A DNA stretch of 42,953 nucleotides from an uncultured Verrucomicrobiota bacterium (GCA_903863295.1 CAIPBM010000018.1:1-42953); one strand, 5' to 3'; shown: positions 18,716 to 28,671, numbered from the stretch's first letter. Program-made: numbers and translations. Notes: generated by a model not told the origin, from the sequence alone.

Positions 18716-19480
18716 ATGGATCCCTTAACCATCAGTTTAATCAGTTTCGGATGTATTCTCGCTAGCGCGGTAACCGGATTCGTTCTGGCGCGTTTTTTGC
18801 CAGAGCATCATCTGAACTCCGAATCCAGGGACGCGGTTAAAATGGGGTGGGGCATCGTCGCCACCATGTCGGCCCTTGTTCTGGGTCTCCTGGTTGCTTC
18901 GGCTAAAAATACTTACGACACGGCCAATACAGAAAGCACGGAGACGGCCGCAAAATTGGTCGTCCTGAATCACAAGTTGGTTCAGTTCGGGCCCGATGCA
19001 GATGGGGTTCGCAGCAGCCTGCGTTCAGCAATAGCCTCAGCTATCAAACGCGACTACCCTGATGTAAACCTTGAAGCCGACGTGCCTGCAGCCGCAGAAA
19101 ATGCCAACGTCATGGAAGGTTTTAGTGATCGGCTTATCACGCTGACCCCCAAAACCGACGCTCAGCAGGTGATTCTCGCGCAGGCCAAGCAACTCACCAT
19201 TGAGTTGAATCTGGCTCGATGGCTACTCATTGAGCAATCCAAGAACCCATTACCACTTACCTTGATCGTTGCCGTTGTGTTCTGGCTCAGTATTCTCTTT
19301 CTTGGCTTGGGATTATTTTGTCCGAACAATCATACTGTCCTGATCATGCTGATTTTATGCAGCGTGTCCGTTTCCGTCGCGATCTTTTTGGTTAACGACA
19401 TGAGCCATCCATTCAAGGGTCTCATCACCGTTTCCCCGGGGGCGATGCTGGATGTCTGGGGGCATTTGAACCACCCTTAG
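18716..19480 (+). CDS. DUF4239 (bestrophin-like domain) membrane protein
   Basis: Inner-membrane protein of 254 residues with about four transmembrane segments: near residues 4-24, 43-63, 182-202 and 211-231. The sequences PEHHLNSESRDAVKMGWG and ATMSALVLGLLVASAKNTYD are typical of DUF4239, and a soluble helical region separates the two membrane pairs. Function is unknown; a distant bestrophin-channel likeness is the basis of the name. An in-frame ATG at 18689 would add nine residues, but a putative -10 box abuts it and family members usually begin like MDPLTISLI, so I chose 18716. It is monocistronic, with a small TCGCCC/GGGCGA hairpin after the stop. Confidence 0.85.
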   Translation: MDPLTISLISFGCILASAVTGFVLARFLPEHHLNSESRDAVKMGWGIVATMSALVLGLLVASAKNTYDTANTESTETAAKLVVLNHKLVQFGPDADGVRSSLRSAIASAIKRDYPDVNLEADVPAAAENANVMEGFSDRLITLTPKTDAQQVILAQAKQLTIELNLARWLLIEQSKNPLPLTLIVAVVFWLSILFLGLGLFCPNNHTVLIMLILCSVSVSVAIFLVNDMSHPFKGLITVSPGAMLDVWGHLNHP

Positions 19481-19486
19481 CCACAA

Positions 19487-19501
19487 TCGCCCTCCGGGCG
19501 A
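19487..19501 (+). terminator. Small hairpin after the DUF4239 gene
   Basis: TCGCCC (19487-19492) and GGGCGA (19496-19501) form a 6-bp stem with a 3-nt loop, six bases after the stop, followed by AATATTAGT. It is a weak terminator candidate. Confidence 0.3.
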
Positions 19502-19579
19502 AATATTAGTCCGAAATGTATGGCACCCCGACTTTTCACTTGCCCCGGTTAAGTCATCGGAATAAACCATCATACCCGC

Positions 19580-20530
19580 ATGAAAACGCACAACCTTGGC
19601 GCCAAAGTATGGAGTGGCGTTTCTCTTTTTTCCATTTCCTTTGCAACACTGGTCATCACGACGGGGATCGCCCCTGCGCAAACGACCAACACGTCAGCTC
19701 CTTCCGCCTCTTCTACCTCCAATCCATCCAATGCCGTGGCCACCTCCACCCAGAAGAGCGCCCCGGCCAAAAGCAGCTCCACCGATTTGGCTCCCAATCT
19801 AGCTCCACCCCCGGCCAAGGCCTCTCCCTTCCAGTTTGATATCGGTGCCCCGCTCTGGTCGTCGGCGATTTCCGGTACGATGGGATTCAAGGGCTACACG
19901 GCACATGCCTACGTCTCCTTTTCCGATCTCTGGAATCACATCGACTACGTGGTGCCTTTGACGATGGATGCCCACTACCAGAAATGGGGATTTCACCTCG
20001 ATGGCCAGTACGTGAAACTTTCGGCTCCGTTGGATCCGCGCGGGGTTTTGTATAAATCGGGTGACGTGACCATGGAACAGGCCTTCGCCAATTTTAACCT
20101 CAATTACAAGGTCGTCGATACCTCCCGTTTTTCCCTCAATACGTCAATTGGCGGACGCTACAACTACCTCAACCTGGGCGGCACCCTGCAGGGGCGTTAC
20201 ATCCAGGGAGATCACCACTTTCACAAAGGCTATCAGGTTCCTGATCAAAGTGCCGATGGGAATGTGGAGTGGGTCGATCCAATCCTCGGCGTGACCGCCT
20301 CGGTGCAGATCTGCAAGCCGGTTTCCCTCCAGTTCCTGGCGGACGTGGGTGGTTTCGGGGTTGGCTCTCACATCACTTACCAGTTTTTTGCCGGTCCCCA
20401 GGTGCAGATCGCCAGGAATTTTTACGGCAATGTCGGTTTCCGCTATCTTTACACGAACTACTCCGAAGGGGGTAACGTTTACAACGTTGACATGAGCGGT
20501 CCTCAAATGACTTTTGGCGTTAATTTTTAA
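19580..20530 (+). CDS. Outer-membrane beta-barrel protein
   Basis: Predicted outer-membrane protein of 316 residues. A signal peptide (about 1-33, ending IAPAQ) is followed by a Ser/Thr/Ala/Pro-rich linker to about residue 80. The rest alternates polar and hydrophobic residues in strands (AHAYVSFSDLW, YQKWGFHLDGQYVKL, FYGNVGFRYLYTNY) and ends in a terminal phenylalanine (MTFGVNF), the classic BAM recognition signal. The size of the barrel part suggests about 8-10 strands. No substrate can be named. It lies 170 bases upstream of the large lipoprotein gene and points the same way, so both may serve the same envelope function. Confidence 0.85.
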   Translation: MKTHNLGAKVWSGVSLFSISFATLVITTGIAPAQTTNTSAPSASSTSNPSNAVATSTQKSAPAKSSSTDLAPNLAPPPAKASPFQFDIGAPLWSSAISGTMGFKGYTAHAYVSFSDLWNHIDYVVPLTMDAHYQKWGFHLDGQYVKLSAPLDPRGVLYKSGDVTMEQAFANFNLNYKVVDTSRFSLNTSIGGRYNYLNLGGTLQGRYIQGDHHFHKGYQVPDQSADGNVEWVDPILGVTASVQICKPVSLQFLADVGGFGVGSHITYQFFAGPQVQIARNFYGNVGFRYLYTNYSEGGNVYNVDMSGPQMTFGVNF

Positions 20531-20700
20531 TGGTTCGGCGGCAGGTTGAGCCGACGCATTTTCAATCCATTTTTCGACTTTCCGGTCCATTCCATGAATA
20601 CCTCTTTCCACTGTGTATTTAGGGCCGGTAGCTTAGTCTTAGTCTCAACTTCGCCCATTTTCCCCGGCTGAATCAACCACCCGTAACCTAATCTACCTTT

Positions 20701-23511
20701 ATGAATAACCGCTTCTCTTTCCTTCTTGTCGCCAGCGTGACGACGTCCCTGTTCCTCATGACGGGATGCGACCGTAAATCGAAAGCTGCCTCCGAGTCGG
20801 CCCCGGCAAACAACCCGCCCGCCAACGCGAGCGCCAATCCCCCCGCTGACTCGAATGCGGCTCCCGCCGCCGCCCCGTCCCCGGCTCCTACGGCCGATCA
20901 ACAGCCCTCGGCCAATCCCTCCCCGTCCACCCCCACGGAAGCTGCTCCCTCCGCAGCCGCGATGAGCAAGTTCAACTGGCCCCGCACCTACAACGACGGC
21001 ACCACGACCATCATGGTCTACCAGCCGGAGATCGAGAAATGGGATGGCTTTAATTTCCGGGCCCGTTTCGCTGTTTCCGTGCAGGAGGCCAACCAACCTG
21101 CACCCACCTTCGGGGTCATCTGGCTCACGGCCAATAGCAACGTCGATAAGCAAGAAGGCGTCGTCACGCTCAGCAACCTGGCCATCACCAAGACGAATTT
21201 CCCTACCGAACCCAACAACGCACCGAAGTTTGCCGCTTATTTAACCACGCAGCTTCCCGCTCACCCCATCGCCATTCCCCTGGCCCAGATCGACAATCGC
21301 TACCTGCTCGGGCAATCGCTCAAGAAAGTGGCGGCCCAGCCGGTAAAAAACACGCCGCCGAAAATCATCTTCAGCGATGAGCCGGCCCTCCTCGTCCTTG
21401 TCCAGGGCGACCCCGTCATGCGCCCACTGGCTGGCACCGATTGCAACCGGGTTTTCAACACCAGCGCACTCATCGTCCAGAACGCGGCCAATGGCGGCCC
21501 CTTCTTCCTTCGCGCGCTCGGATACTGGTATAAGTCCGACTCCGTCCAGGGCCCCTGGCAAGTCGATCCGGATGCACCCTCCCGTTTGTCCGCCGTCTAT
21601 GATGCGGCCCTGGCGACCAATCAGGTCGACATGATCAATCCCCCCCAGGGACAGAACCCTCCTCCGCCGGACATCTATGTCAGCACCGTCCCGGCCGAGT
21701 TGATCCAGAGCAAGGGAAAGCCCCTCTTTTTCCCCATCGACGGCACGCAATTGCTTGAGGTCAAAAACAGTGACAACGCGATCATCCTCAATATCGGCGA
21801 CCAACTCTTTTATGTCCTGATCTCCGGGCGCTGGTTCAGTTCGCCCGCGCTGACCGGCCAGCCTTGGGCCTATGTTTCCGCCGATAAACTCCCGGCTGAT
21901 TTCGCCAAGATTCCGCCCAACAGCGACAAGGGAAATGTCCTCGTTTCCGTGCCGGGCACACCGCAGGCGCAGGAAGCGGTCATCGCCAATTCGATTCCCC
22001 AGACGGCCACCATCAACCGCGAGGCTGCCCACTTGACGGTCGCCTATGACGGCACTCCCCAATTCGCTCCCATCTCCGGCACGCCTTTGCAGTACGCGAT
22101 CAACACCGTCACGCCGGTGATTGAGGTCAATCCCAGCAGCTTTTACGCTGTCTCCAACGGCGTCTGGTTTACCGCGCCGTTGCCCATGGGCCCCTGGTCC
22201 GTGGCCACCTCCGTTCCCCCGGTGATCTACACCATCCCCGTTGCTTCACCCGTTCATTACGTGACCTACGTTCAGGTTTACGGCTACACTGATACGGTGG
22301 TCTATGTTGGCTACACGCCCGGTTACTACGGCACGGTGGTAACTCCCGGCGGCGTGGTCGTTTATGGCAGTGGTTACGCCTATCCGCCCTATGTCGGCAC
22401 CACCGTCTACGTGGCGCCACCTTCCACGTACGGTTACGGTGCCAGTTTTGCCGATGGCGCCGCGACCGGCTTTCTCTTCGGCTTCGCGGCGGGGGCTATT
22501 GTCGGTGCCTGCTGTGCTCCGCATTGGGGTTGTTACAGCGGCAATACCTTCAACACGGGCAATACCTACAACACCACGGTGAACAACACGAACGCCTATA
22601 ACAGTTGGGGTAACCACGTCTGCTCGAGTTCGACCTCCTACGGCTACCATGGTGGTTCGACAACCGTCGGGGGCTACAATCCCTACAACGGAAGTTGGGC
22701 CGCAGCCAGCAACGGTGCCCACTACAACTCCAACACCGGTACCTACAGCGCCGACCGCGCCGCCGGTGGCTACAATTCCACCACCGGGAACTATGCGGCG
22801 GGCGAGCAAAAAGCTGGCTACAATCCGGAAACCGGTACGGCTGCAGCGGGAGAACGTGGCGTCTCCGGCAACACTCAAACCGGTAATTGGAATGCCGGGC
22901 GCGAAGGCGGTACCGCCAATGCCGAAACCGGTCGCAGCTCTTATGGCCAGACAACGGCCAGTGGCAATGCTTATAACGGTAATTGGAACGCCAACCAGAG
23001 CCGTTCCTACAACGACAGCAAGACCGGTGCGAGCGCTTCATCTTCCACCACCGCCAGCGGCAATGCCTACAACGGTACCGAAAGTTCCGATACCAGCCGC
23101 TCGGCCACCACGGCGGATGGCAGCACCGCTTCCGGTAACAAGACCACCTCCAATGGCAGCACAACCTACGATGGTTCGTCCTACAATGCCAAAACGGGTC
23201 AGACCCAGTCTTGGGATCATACGAGCGGGCAGGGCACCAGCGGTTCCAGTTCCGGTTCCGATCACGTCTATTCCGACTCGAACGGAAATGTTTACAAACC
23301 CTCCAGCGACGGCAGCGGCTATCAGAAAGCCACGAGCAGCGGCTGGCAGGACGCCGATCACAGCCAGTCTCAGGATCTGGATCGCCAATCCCAGGGATGG
23401 GGCGGCGGATCCCGCTACGGGGGTGGTGACAGCAGCAGCCGCTGGGGCGGTGGCGGCGGTTACCACGGGGGCGGTGGATACCACGGCGGAGGCGGTCGCT
23501 CCTGGCGCTAA
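20701..23511 (+). CDS. Large repeat-containing lipoprotein of the 'carbohydrate-binding family V/XII-like' type
   Basis: Lipoprotein of 936 residues with lipobox LMTGC (lipidated Cys at 23). Residues 24-85 are a Pro/Ala/Ser linker. Residues about 90-510 form the conserved body, including GRWFSSPALTGQPWAYVSAD, IPQTATINREAAHLTV and VWFTAPLPMGPWSVATSVPP. In my recollection such proteins are often labelled carbohydrate-binding family V/XII, but the function is not established. A Tyr/Gly/Val-rich region and a glycine-zipper-like hydrophobic segment (about 580-605, FADGAATGFLFGFAAGAIVG) follow. Residues about 658-800 hold degenerate 16-18-residue repeats of the form YNxxTGxxxAGxxxxG. The tail is Ser/Asp-rich and ends in GGGGYHGGGGYHGGGGRSWR-like sequence. 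It heads a co-directional series reaching 30960. Confidence 0.75.
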   Translation: MNNRFSFLLVASVTTSLFLMTGCDRKSKAASESAPANNPPANASANPPADSNAAPAAAPSPAPTADQQPSANPSPSTPTEAAPSAAAMSKFNWPRTYNDGTTTIMVYQPEIEKWDGFNFRARFAVSVQEANQPAPTFGVIWLTANSNVDKQEGVVTLSNLAITKTNFPTEPNNAPKFAAYLTTQLPAHPIAIPLAQIDNRYLLGQSLKKVAAQPVKNTPPKIIFSDEPALLVLVQGDPVMRPLAGTDCNRVFNTSALIVQNAANGGPFFLRALGYWYKSDSVQGPWQVDPDAPSRLSAVYDAALATNQVDMINPPQGQNPPPPDIYVSTVPAELIQSKGKPLFFPIDGTQLLEVKNSDNAIILNIGDQLFYVLISGRWFSSPALTGQPWAYVSADKLPADFAKIPPNSDKGNVLVSVPGTPQAQEAVIANSIPQTATINREAAHLTVAYDGTPQFAPISGTPLQYAINTVTPVIEVNPSSFYAVSNGVWFTAPLPMGPWSVATSVPPVIYTIPVASPVHYVTYVQVYGYTDTVVYVGYTPGYYGTVVTPGGVVVYGSGYAYPPYVGTTVYVAPPSTYGYGASFADGAATGFLFGFAAGAIVGACCAPHWGCYSGNTFNTGNTYNTTVNNTNAYNSWGNHVCSSSTSYGYHGGSTTVGGYNPYNGSWAAASNGAHYNSNTGTYSADRAAGGYNSTTGNYAAGEQKAGYNPETGTAAAGERGVSGNTQTGNWNAGREGGTANAETGRSSYGQTTASGNAYNGNWNANQSRSYNDSKTGASASSSTTASGNAYNGTESSDTSRSATTADGSTASGNKTTSNGSTTYDGSSYNAKTGQTQSWDHTSGQGTSGSSSGSDHVYSDSNGNVYKPSSDGSGYQKATSSGWQDADHSQSQDLDRQSQGWGGGSRYGGGDSSSRWGGGGGYHGGGGYHGGGGRSWR

Positions 23512-23596
23512 CTAAGCACCTGCGTTCTGCCGTTATCTGACCCTTCGGACAAGCCATGGCCAGTATCGATTCGAACAAGAACAGAAAGTGGAAAAA

Positions 23597-25069
23597 ATGA
23601 GCCAGAAGCGATCTCTCTTCAGAATGCTTGGCTTGGCGGTTGTCTCCATCTGCCTGGCCAGTTGCGGTAACAAGAACGACGCGATCTCCGCTGCCGGCCA
23701 AGCTGATAAAAAGCAAGGCGTCGTCGTCCCCGGCGTGGAAGAAACCAAGGCCATTGCCGAAGACGGCTTCATCTACGGGCTGCCCCTCGTCATGAACTAC
23801 GCGATCATGTACGAGTATTCGGTCGACAAGAATTCGGGCCAGTACAAGGCACCCTTTAATGTCATCAGCAACGAGCACCGGGTCTTTACCCCGGCGGACA
23901 CCGCCATCCCCACGCCCAACAGCGACACCCCCTATTCCCTGGCCTGGCTCGATCTACGTGCGGAACCGATCGTAATCTCCGTCCCGGCGGTGCCCAAGGA
24001 GCGCTACTATTCGGTCCAGTTGACCGATGGCAATACCTACAATTTCGGCTACATCGGCAGCCGGGCCACCGGGATCGAGGCGGGCGATTATCTCGTCGCA
24101 GGTCCCGATTGGAAAGGGGAGATCCCGCCGGGGATCAAGAAAGTTTTCCATTCCACCACGCCGTTTTCGATCACCATTTTCCGCACCCAACTCCTGAATC
24201 CGGAGGACATGCCCAATGTCGAAAAAATCCAGGCGGGCTACAAGGTTCAACCTCTTTCCGCCTATCTCAATCAACCCGCGCCGCCCGCTCCCGCCGTGAT
24301 CGATTTCCCCCCTGCCACGACGTCCGGCATCAAGGACAATTTCTTCGCCTATCTCGACGCCGCCCTCCAGTTCGTGCCGCCGACGCCGGAAGACACGGAT
24401 ATCCGGGCCCGGCTGGCCAGCATCGGAATCGGGCCCGGCAAGACGTTCGATTTCAAGGATCTCGATCTTGAACACAAGGCGGTCATCTTGCTCGCGATGA
24501 AGGAGGGTGACGACAAGGTGGATCAGTTCCTCTCCTCGGGCATGAAAAATATCCATGGCTGGAAGGTCGGTTCGCTCTTTGGCGATGCCTCCTTTTACCA
24601 TGGGAATTGGTTGATGCGTGCCGCCGCCGCCAAGGGAGGCATCTACGGCAACAATGCGGACGAAGCCATGTATCCGATGACCAAAACACTGGCCAATGGC
24701 GACGTGCTTGATGGAAGCAAACACGCCTACACCCTGACTTTCCCCGCCGGTCAGTTCCCGCCCGTCAATGCCTTCTGGTCGGTGACGATGTATGACGGCA
24801 AGAATCAGCTCCTGGTCAAGAACCCCATCAACCGCTACCTCATCAACTCACCGATGTTGCCGCGGCTCAAGAAAAACGCCGATGGATCGCTCACCCTCTA
24901 CATCCAAAAAGATTCCCCCGGTGCGGATAAGGAAAGCAACTGGCTGCCGGCCCCCGATGATTCCATCTACCTCGTCATGAGGCTCTATTGGCCCAAGACG
25001 GAAACTCCCTCCATTTTGCCTCCCGGTGAGGGGACTTGGCAGCCTCCGGGCATTGTTCAGGCCAATTGA
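23597..25069 (+). CDS. DUF1254/DUF1214 domain lipoprotein
   Basis: Predicted lipoprotein of 490 residues. The signal peptide ends in LASCG, with the lipidated Cys near 24. The DUF1254 region comes first (EDGFIYGLPLVMNYAIMYEY, TPNSDTPYSLAWLDLRAEP, ERYYSVQLTDGNTYNFGYIG). DUF1214 lies near the C-terminus (LTFPAGQFPPVNAFWSVTMY, followed by PINRYLINS and LTLYIQKDSPG). These two domains normally occur together; the biochemical role is unknown. An in-frame GTG at 23588 would add three residues, but the ATG at 23597 is preferred. The SYLF gene begins 23 bases after the stop, so both are probably cotranscribed. Confidence 0.9.
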   Translation: MSQKRSLFRMLGLAVVSICLASCGNKNDAISAAGQADKKQGVVVPGVEETKAIAEDGFIYGLPLVMNYAIMYEYSVDKNSGQYKAPFNVISNEHRVFTPADTAIPTPNSDTPYSLAWLDLRAEPIVISVPAVPKERYYSVQLTDGNTYNFGYIGSRATGIEAGDYLVAGPDWKGEIPPGIKKVFHSTTPFSITIFRTQLLNPEDMPNVEKIQAGYKVQPLSAYLNQPAPPAPAVIDFPPATTSGIKDNFFAYLDAALQFVPPTPEDTDIRARLASIGIGPGKTFDFKDLDLEHKAVILLAMKEGDDKVDQFLSSGMKNIHGWKVGSLFGDASFYHGNWLMRAAAAKGGIYGNNADEAMYPMTKTLANGDVLDGSKHAYTLTFPAGQFPPVNAFWSVTMYDGKNQLLVKNPINRYLINSPMLPRLKKNADGSLTLYIQKDSPGADKESNWLPAPDDSIYLVMRLYWPKTETPSILPPGEGTWQPPGIVQAN

Positions 25070-25092
25070 TCTCAACCTTTAACCAGCCCGCT

Positions 25093-25650
25093 ATGAAAAA
25101 GCTCCACCACCTTCTCCTCTCCGCCCTCGTCGCGGCGCTCTTCCTTCTCACTCCGAGCGCTCTCCATGCCGACAGCGCGTGGAAGATCGACGAGGAGTCC
25201 CAGCAGGTTTTGCAGGATCTTTTTGCCAAGCATCCATCGGCACAAGCCATCGCGGGGGAATCGACGGCGATGCTCGTCTTCCCGAACATCGTCAAAGCCG
25301 GTTTCATCTTTGGTGCCCAGCGGGGCGATGGTGAACTGATCAGCAACGGCCAGGTCCTCGGCTATTACCGGACCCGCTCCGTCTCCTATGGTCTCCAGGC
25401 GGGCGTGCAAAAATATGCCTACGTCCTCTTTTTCATGAATCACCACGCCCTCAATTATTTGTACCGGCATGAAGGCTTTGAAATTGGCGTCGGCCCCAGC
25501 GTGGTCGTTCTCGATGAAGGTGCCGCCCGCAACATCGATGCCACGACGCTGCATAGCGACGTCTACGCCTTCATCTTTGATCAGCATGGACTGATGGCGG
25601 GACTGGGCCTGCAAGGCACCCGGATCACTCCCCTCACGCCCGATAACTAA
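25093..25650 (+). CDS. SYLF (YSC84-type) lipid-binding domain protein, exported
   Basis: Secreted or periplasmic protein of 185 residues. An in-frame ATG at 25036 lies inside the preceding gene; ATG 25093 gives a clean signal peptide (MKKLHHLLLSALVAALFLLT, cleavage near LHADS). The mature part is a SYLF domain, with AIAGESTAMLVFPNIVKAGF, an RGDGELISNG-like loop, SYGLQAGVQKYAYVLFFMN, and the GVGPSVVVLDEGAARN region. SYLF domains bind phosphoinositides in eukaryotes; bacterial versions are uncharacterised and often exported. It sits between the DUF1254 lipoprotein and the sulfatase. Confidence 0.88.
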   Translation: MKKLHHLLLSALVAALFLLTPSALHADSAWKIDEESQQVLQDLFAKHPSAQAIAGESTAMLVFPNIVKAGFIFGAQRGDGELISNGQVLGYYRTRSVSYGLQAGVQKYAYVLFFMNHHALNYLYRHEGFEIGVGPSVVVLDEGAARNIDATTLHSDVYAFIFDQHGLMAGLGLQGTRITPLTPDN

Positions 25651-25733
25651 AGCGGATCGACAAACAGATTGTCCGGGATAACCCGCGAGATATTCAAAAT
25701 ACAAACCGTGCCTCAACCAACGATAAAGCGACC

Positions 25734-28247
25734 ATGAAAATCAAATTACCTCCGCTCTCCGGAATACTCCTTTCCGGCTTACTGACCTTGGCATCGTTGG
25801 CCCAGGCCCAGGTTCAGACCACTGGCACCCCTGGTTCACCGAGTGCCACCACCACCATCCCGGGCAATCAGCTTCCCCCGCCACCACCTCCGTTTGGCGG
25901 CGTCATCAAGGAAGACGCTAAGGATTCGACCCCCTGGTGGCCGCCGCGCGTTGTGCCGCCCAAGCAAGCACCGAACGTTCTCCTGATCATGACCGATGAC
26001 CAGGGGTATGGGGTTTACGGAACCTTCGGCGGAGTCATTCCGACCCCGGCCATGGATCGAGTAGCCGCGGCAGGATTGCGGTATACCCAGTTTCACTCGA
26101 CAGCGCTTTGCTCGCCCACGCGCGCGGCGTTGATCACGGGGCGCAACCACCATTCGGTCGGCTTTGGCGTGATCGGTGAATTGTCCACCGGCTATCCGGG
26201 CTACAACTCGATTATCGGGCCAGAGAGCGCCAGCATCGGGGAAATCCTCAAGGACAATGGTTACGCCACCTCCTGGTTTGGCAAAGACCACAACATTCCC
26301 ACCTATACTTACAGTGCGGCCGGCCCCTTCGATCAATGGCCGGTCGGCATGGGATTCGAATACTTCTATGGATTCCTGGGCGGGGAAACGGATCAGTGGA
26401 CCCCCTATCTCTATCGCAATACCAGCCCGGTGTACCCATGGATCGGCAAGCCCGGTTACAACCTGACGACCGACTTGGCGGATGACGCCGTGGAGCATAT
26501 GCGCGAGTTGAACGCCTCGGCTCCAGACAAGCCTTTCTTCATGTACTACGTGCCCGGAGGCACGCATTCCCCGCATCAACCAACCCGGGAATGGATTGAT
26601 AAAATCCACGCCATGCATCTATTTGACGGTGGCTATGAGAAGCTGCGTGAACAAATCTTTGCCAACCAAAAGCGGCTCGGTGTGATCCCCGCGAATACCC
26701 AGCTTACGCCATGGCCGGACGGCCAGGAAGCCTATGGCGGTGCCAAGTTGCCTCGCTGGGACTCGTTAACCTTCCTGCAAAAGAAACTCTACATCCACGA
26801 AGCGGAAGTGTTTGCTGCCTACGTCGCCTATACCGACCATGAAATTGGACGGGTGATCCAGGAGGTACAGGATGAGGGCAAACTCGACAACACGCTGATC
26901 ATTTATATCTCTGGAGATAACGGCACCAGCGCCGAGGGTACCGAGGAGGGAACCTTTAACCAGATGACCGCCTATAACGGCATCCTCACGTTGCCGGAGG
27001 CGGTTCAGCTTTTACATTACGAGCAATGGGGTTCGGACAAGACCTACCCCCACATGGCGGTGCAATGGTCGTGGGCCTTTGATACGCCTTTCAAGTGGAC
27101 GAAACAGGTTGCCTCACATTTCGGTGGAACCCGTCAGGGCATGGCCATTTCCTGGCCCGGCCACATCACGGATGTCGGCGGAATTCGGACTCAATTCCAT
27201 CACGTCATTGATATTGTCCCGACGATTTTGGAAGCGGCTGGCATTCCTGCCCCGGATACCGTGAATGGCATCAAGCAAAAGCCGATCGAAGGTACCAGCA
27301 TGATCTACACGTTCGACAAGGCCAATGCCAATGCCCCATCGAAACGCGACACCCAATACTTCGAGATGGTCGGCAATCGCGCGATTTACCATGATGGATG
27401 GGTCGCGGCCACGACCCCGCCCGCCGCGCCATGGCTCCTGGCCACGGGCAAGCTGCCCCCTCTCAGTGATTACAAATGGGAACTCTACAACGTCACCGAC
27501 GACTATTCAGAGTACAACGATCTCGCCGCCAAGATGCCTGACAAGCTCAAGGAAATGCAGGCTCTATTCACAAGTGAAGCGGCCAAGTATAATGTCTTGC
27601 CGTTGGATAATTCCGGCTTCATCCGCCTTCAGACGCCACGACCGAGCGCGATTGCCGGCAAAACGGTCTTCACCTACTCGGGCGAGAATCTCGGCATTCC
27701 GGTGGGCAATGCTCCCAATATTCTCGACAAGGATTATACCATCACGGCAGATGTGACCATTCCCGAGGGCGGCGCCTCCGGCATGATCGTGACCCTGGGT
27801 GGCCGGTTTGGTGGCTACGGTCTCTACTTGCTCCATGGCAAACCGGTCTTCTCCTACAATTTCCTGGATCTTGAGCAGACTCGCTGGGAAGGCGGAGTAG
27901 GGGCGGAAGATTGGCTCGGTTCCCGGCTCAAGCCCGGCAAGCACCAGATCGTCTTCGACTTCAAGTACAACGGCCCCGGCCCCGCCAAAGGAGGAACCGG
28001 CATATTGTCGGTCGATGGCAAAGTTTACTCACGCAAGACGATTGAGCATACCATTCCGCTGCTGATGTCCATCGACGAGACATTCGATATCGGTGCCGAT
28101 ACCCGTACGCCGGTCGACGACAGTTACGAATTGCCCTTCCGCTTCACCGGAACCATCGACAAGCTGACCTTCAATCTCGGTCCGTCACAGTTGTCAGCCG
28201 ACGACCAGAAGAAGCAGGCGGAACTGATGGCGCATGCCAATGACTAG
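25734..28247 (+). CDS. Secreted type I arylsulfatase (formylglycine-dependent)
   Basis: Exported sulfatase of 837 residues with a Sec signal peptide (1-25, ending SLAQAQ). Metal ligands D88 and D89 lie in NVLLIMTDDQGYG. The core CSPTR (126-130) provides Cys126, which must be oxidised to formylglycine for sulfate-ester hydrolysis. SGDNGTSAEG (D395, N396) supplies further calcium ligands. The catalytic domain runs to about residue 620. A C-terminal beta-sandwich of LamG/concanavalin-like appearance follows (NILDKDYTITADVTIPEG to the end), making the protein longer than a minimal sulfatase (about 500-550). The maturase gene for Cys126 is three genes downstream. Substrate is unknown; a sulfated polysaccharide or aryl/alkyl sulfate is possible. 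Confidence 0.95.
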   Translation: MKIKLPPLSGILLSGLLTLASLAQAQVQTTGTPGSPSATTTIPGNQLPPPPPPFGGVIKEDAKDSTPWWPPRVVPPKQAPNVLLIMTDDQGYGVYGTFGGVIPTPAMDRVAAAGLRYTQFHSTALCSPTRAALITGRNHHSVGFGVIGELSTGYPGYNSIIGPESASIGEILKDNGYATSWFGKDHNIPTYTYSAAGPFDQWPVGMGFEYFYGFLGGETDQWTPYLYRNTSPVYPWIGKPGYNLTTDLADDAVEHMRELNASAPDKPFFMYYVPGGTHSPHQPTREWIDKIHAMHLFDGGYEKLREQIFANQKRLGVIPANTQLTPWPDGQEAYGGAKLPRWDSLTFLQKKLYIHEAEVFAAYVAYTDHEIGRVIQEVQDEGKLDNTLIIYISGDNGTSAEGTEEGTFNQMTAYNGILTLPEAVQLLHYEQWGSDKTYPHMAVQWSWAFDTPFKWTKQVASHFGGTRQGMAISWPGHITDVGGIRTQFHHVIDIVPTILEAAGIPAPDTVNGIKQKPIEGTSMIYTFDKANANAPSKRDTQYFEMVGNRAIYHDGWVAATTPPAAPWLLATGKLPPLSDYKWELYNVTDDYSEYNDLAAKMPDKLKEMQALFTSEAAKYNVLPLDNSGFIRLQTPRPSAIAGKTVFTYSGENLGIPVGNAPNILDKDYTITADVTIPEGGASGMIVTLGGRFGGYGLYLLHGKPVFSYNFLDLEQTRWEGGVGAEDWLGSRLKPGKHQIVFDFKYNGPGPAKGGTGILSVDGKVYSRKTIEHTIPLLMSIDETFDIGADTRTPVDDSYELPFRFTGTIDKLTFNLGPSQLSADDQKKQAELMAHAND

Positions 28248-28250
28248 GTC

Positions 28251-28625
28251 ATGAAATTCCTGCCCAGGGTCATGGCGATCATCGAGATGGGAACGGGCCT
28301 GGCCCTCATGGCCGTTCCCTCCCTCGTCGTTATGCTCCTGCTCGGCTCTCCGATCGATTCGTTACCCGCGATCACGCTGGGCCGTGTTGCCGGGGCAGCT
28401 CTGTTCGCTCTCGGCCTTGCCTGTTGGTCGGCACAGGGGATGGCCGTGCCGATGCTCTTTTACAATGGGATCGTTGCCCTACTTTTGGCTTGGAGTGGAA
28501 TCAGCACGGGATTAGTCGGTGTGGCCCTATGGCCCGCCGTCATCCTCCATGTTATCCTGGGTATCGCCTGTCTGGTGGCCCTCCGGTTAAAATCATCCGC
28601 AAAGCCCCTCGTTTCTTCTCTTTAA
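28251..28625 (+). CDS. Small integral membrane protein, unknown function
   Basis: Protein of 124 residues with four predicted transmembrane helices: about 7-29, 41-60, 65-83 and 88-112. Only three bases separate the sulfatase stop from this ATG, so it is almost certainly translated from the same mRNA. Similar four-helix proteins are found beside sulfatase genes, but I know of no defined role. Charged residues are few, and no catalytic motif is visible. Confidence 0.75.
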   Translation: MKFLPRVMAIIEMGTGLALMAVPSLVVMLLLGSPIDSLPAITLGRVAGAALFALGLACWSAQGMAVPMLFYNGIVALLLAWSGISTGLVGVALWPAVILHVILGIACLVALRLKSSAKPLVSSL

Positions 28626-28671
28626 AACACACACCCGCATTCCTCAGTCCATCATCTTTAAAATAACCCTT

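Noticed and set aside
22550..23878. Minus-strand 442-codon frame rich in Arg/Cys/His opposite the lipoprotein
   Set aside because: Antisense shadow of the repetitive Gly/Tyr/Asn/Ser coding region; composition is not protein-like.
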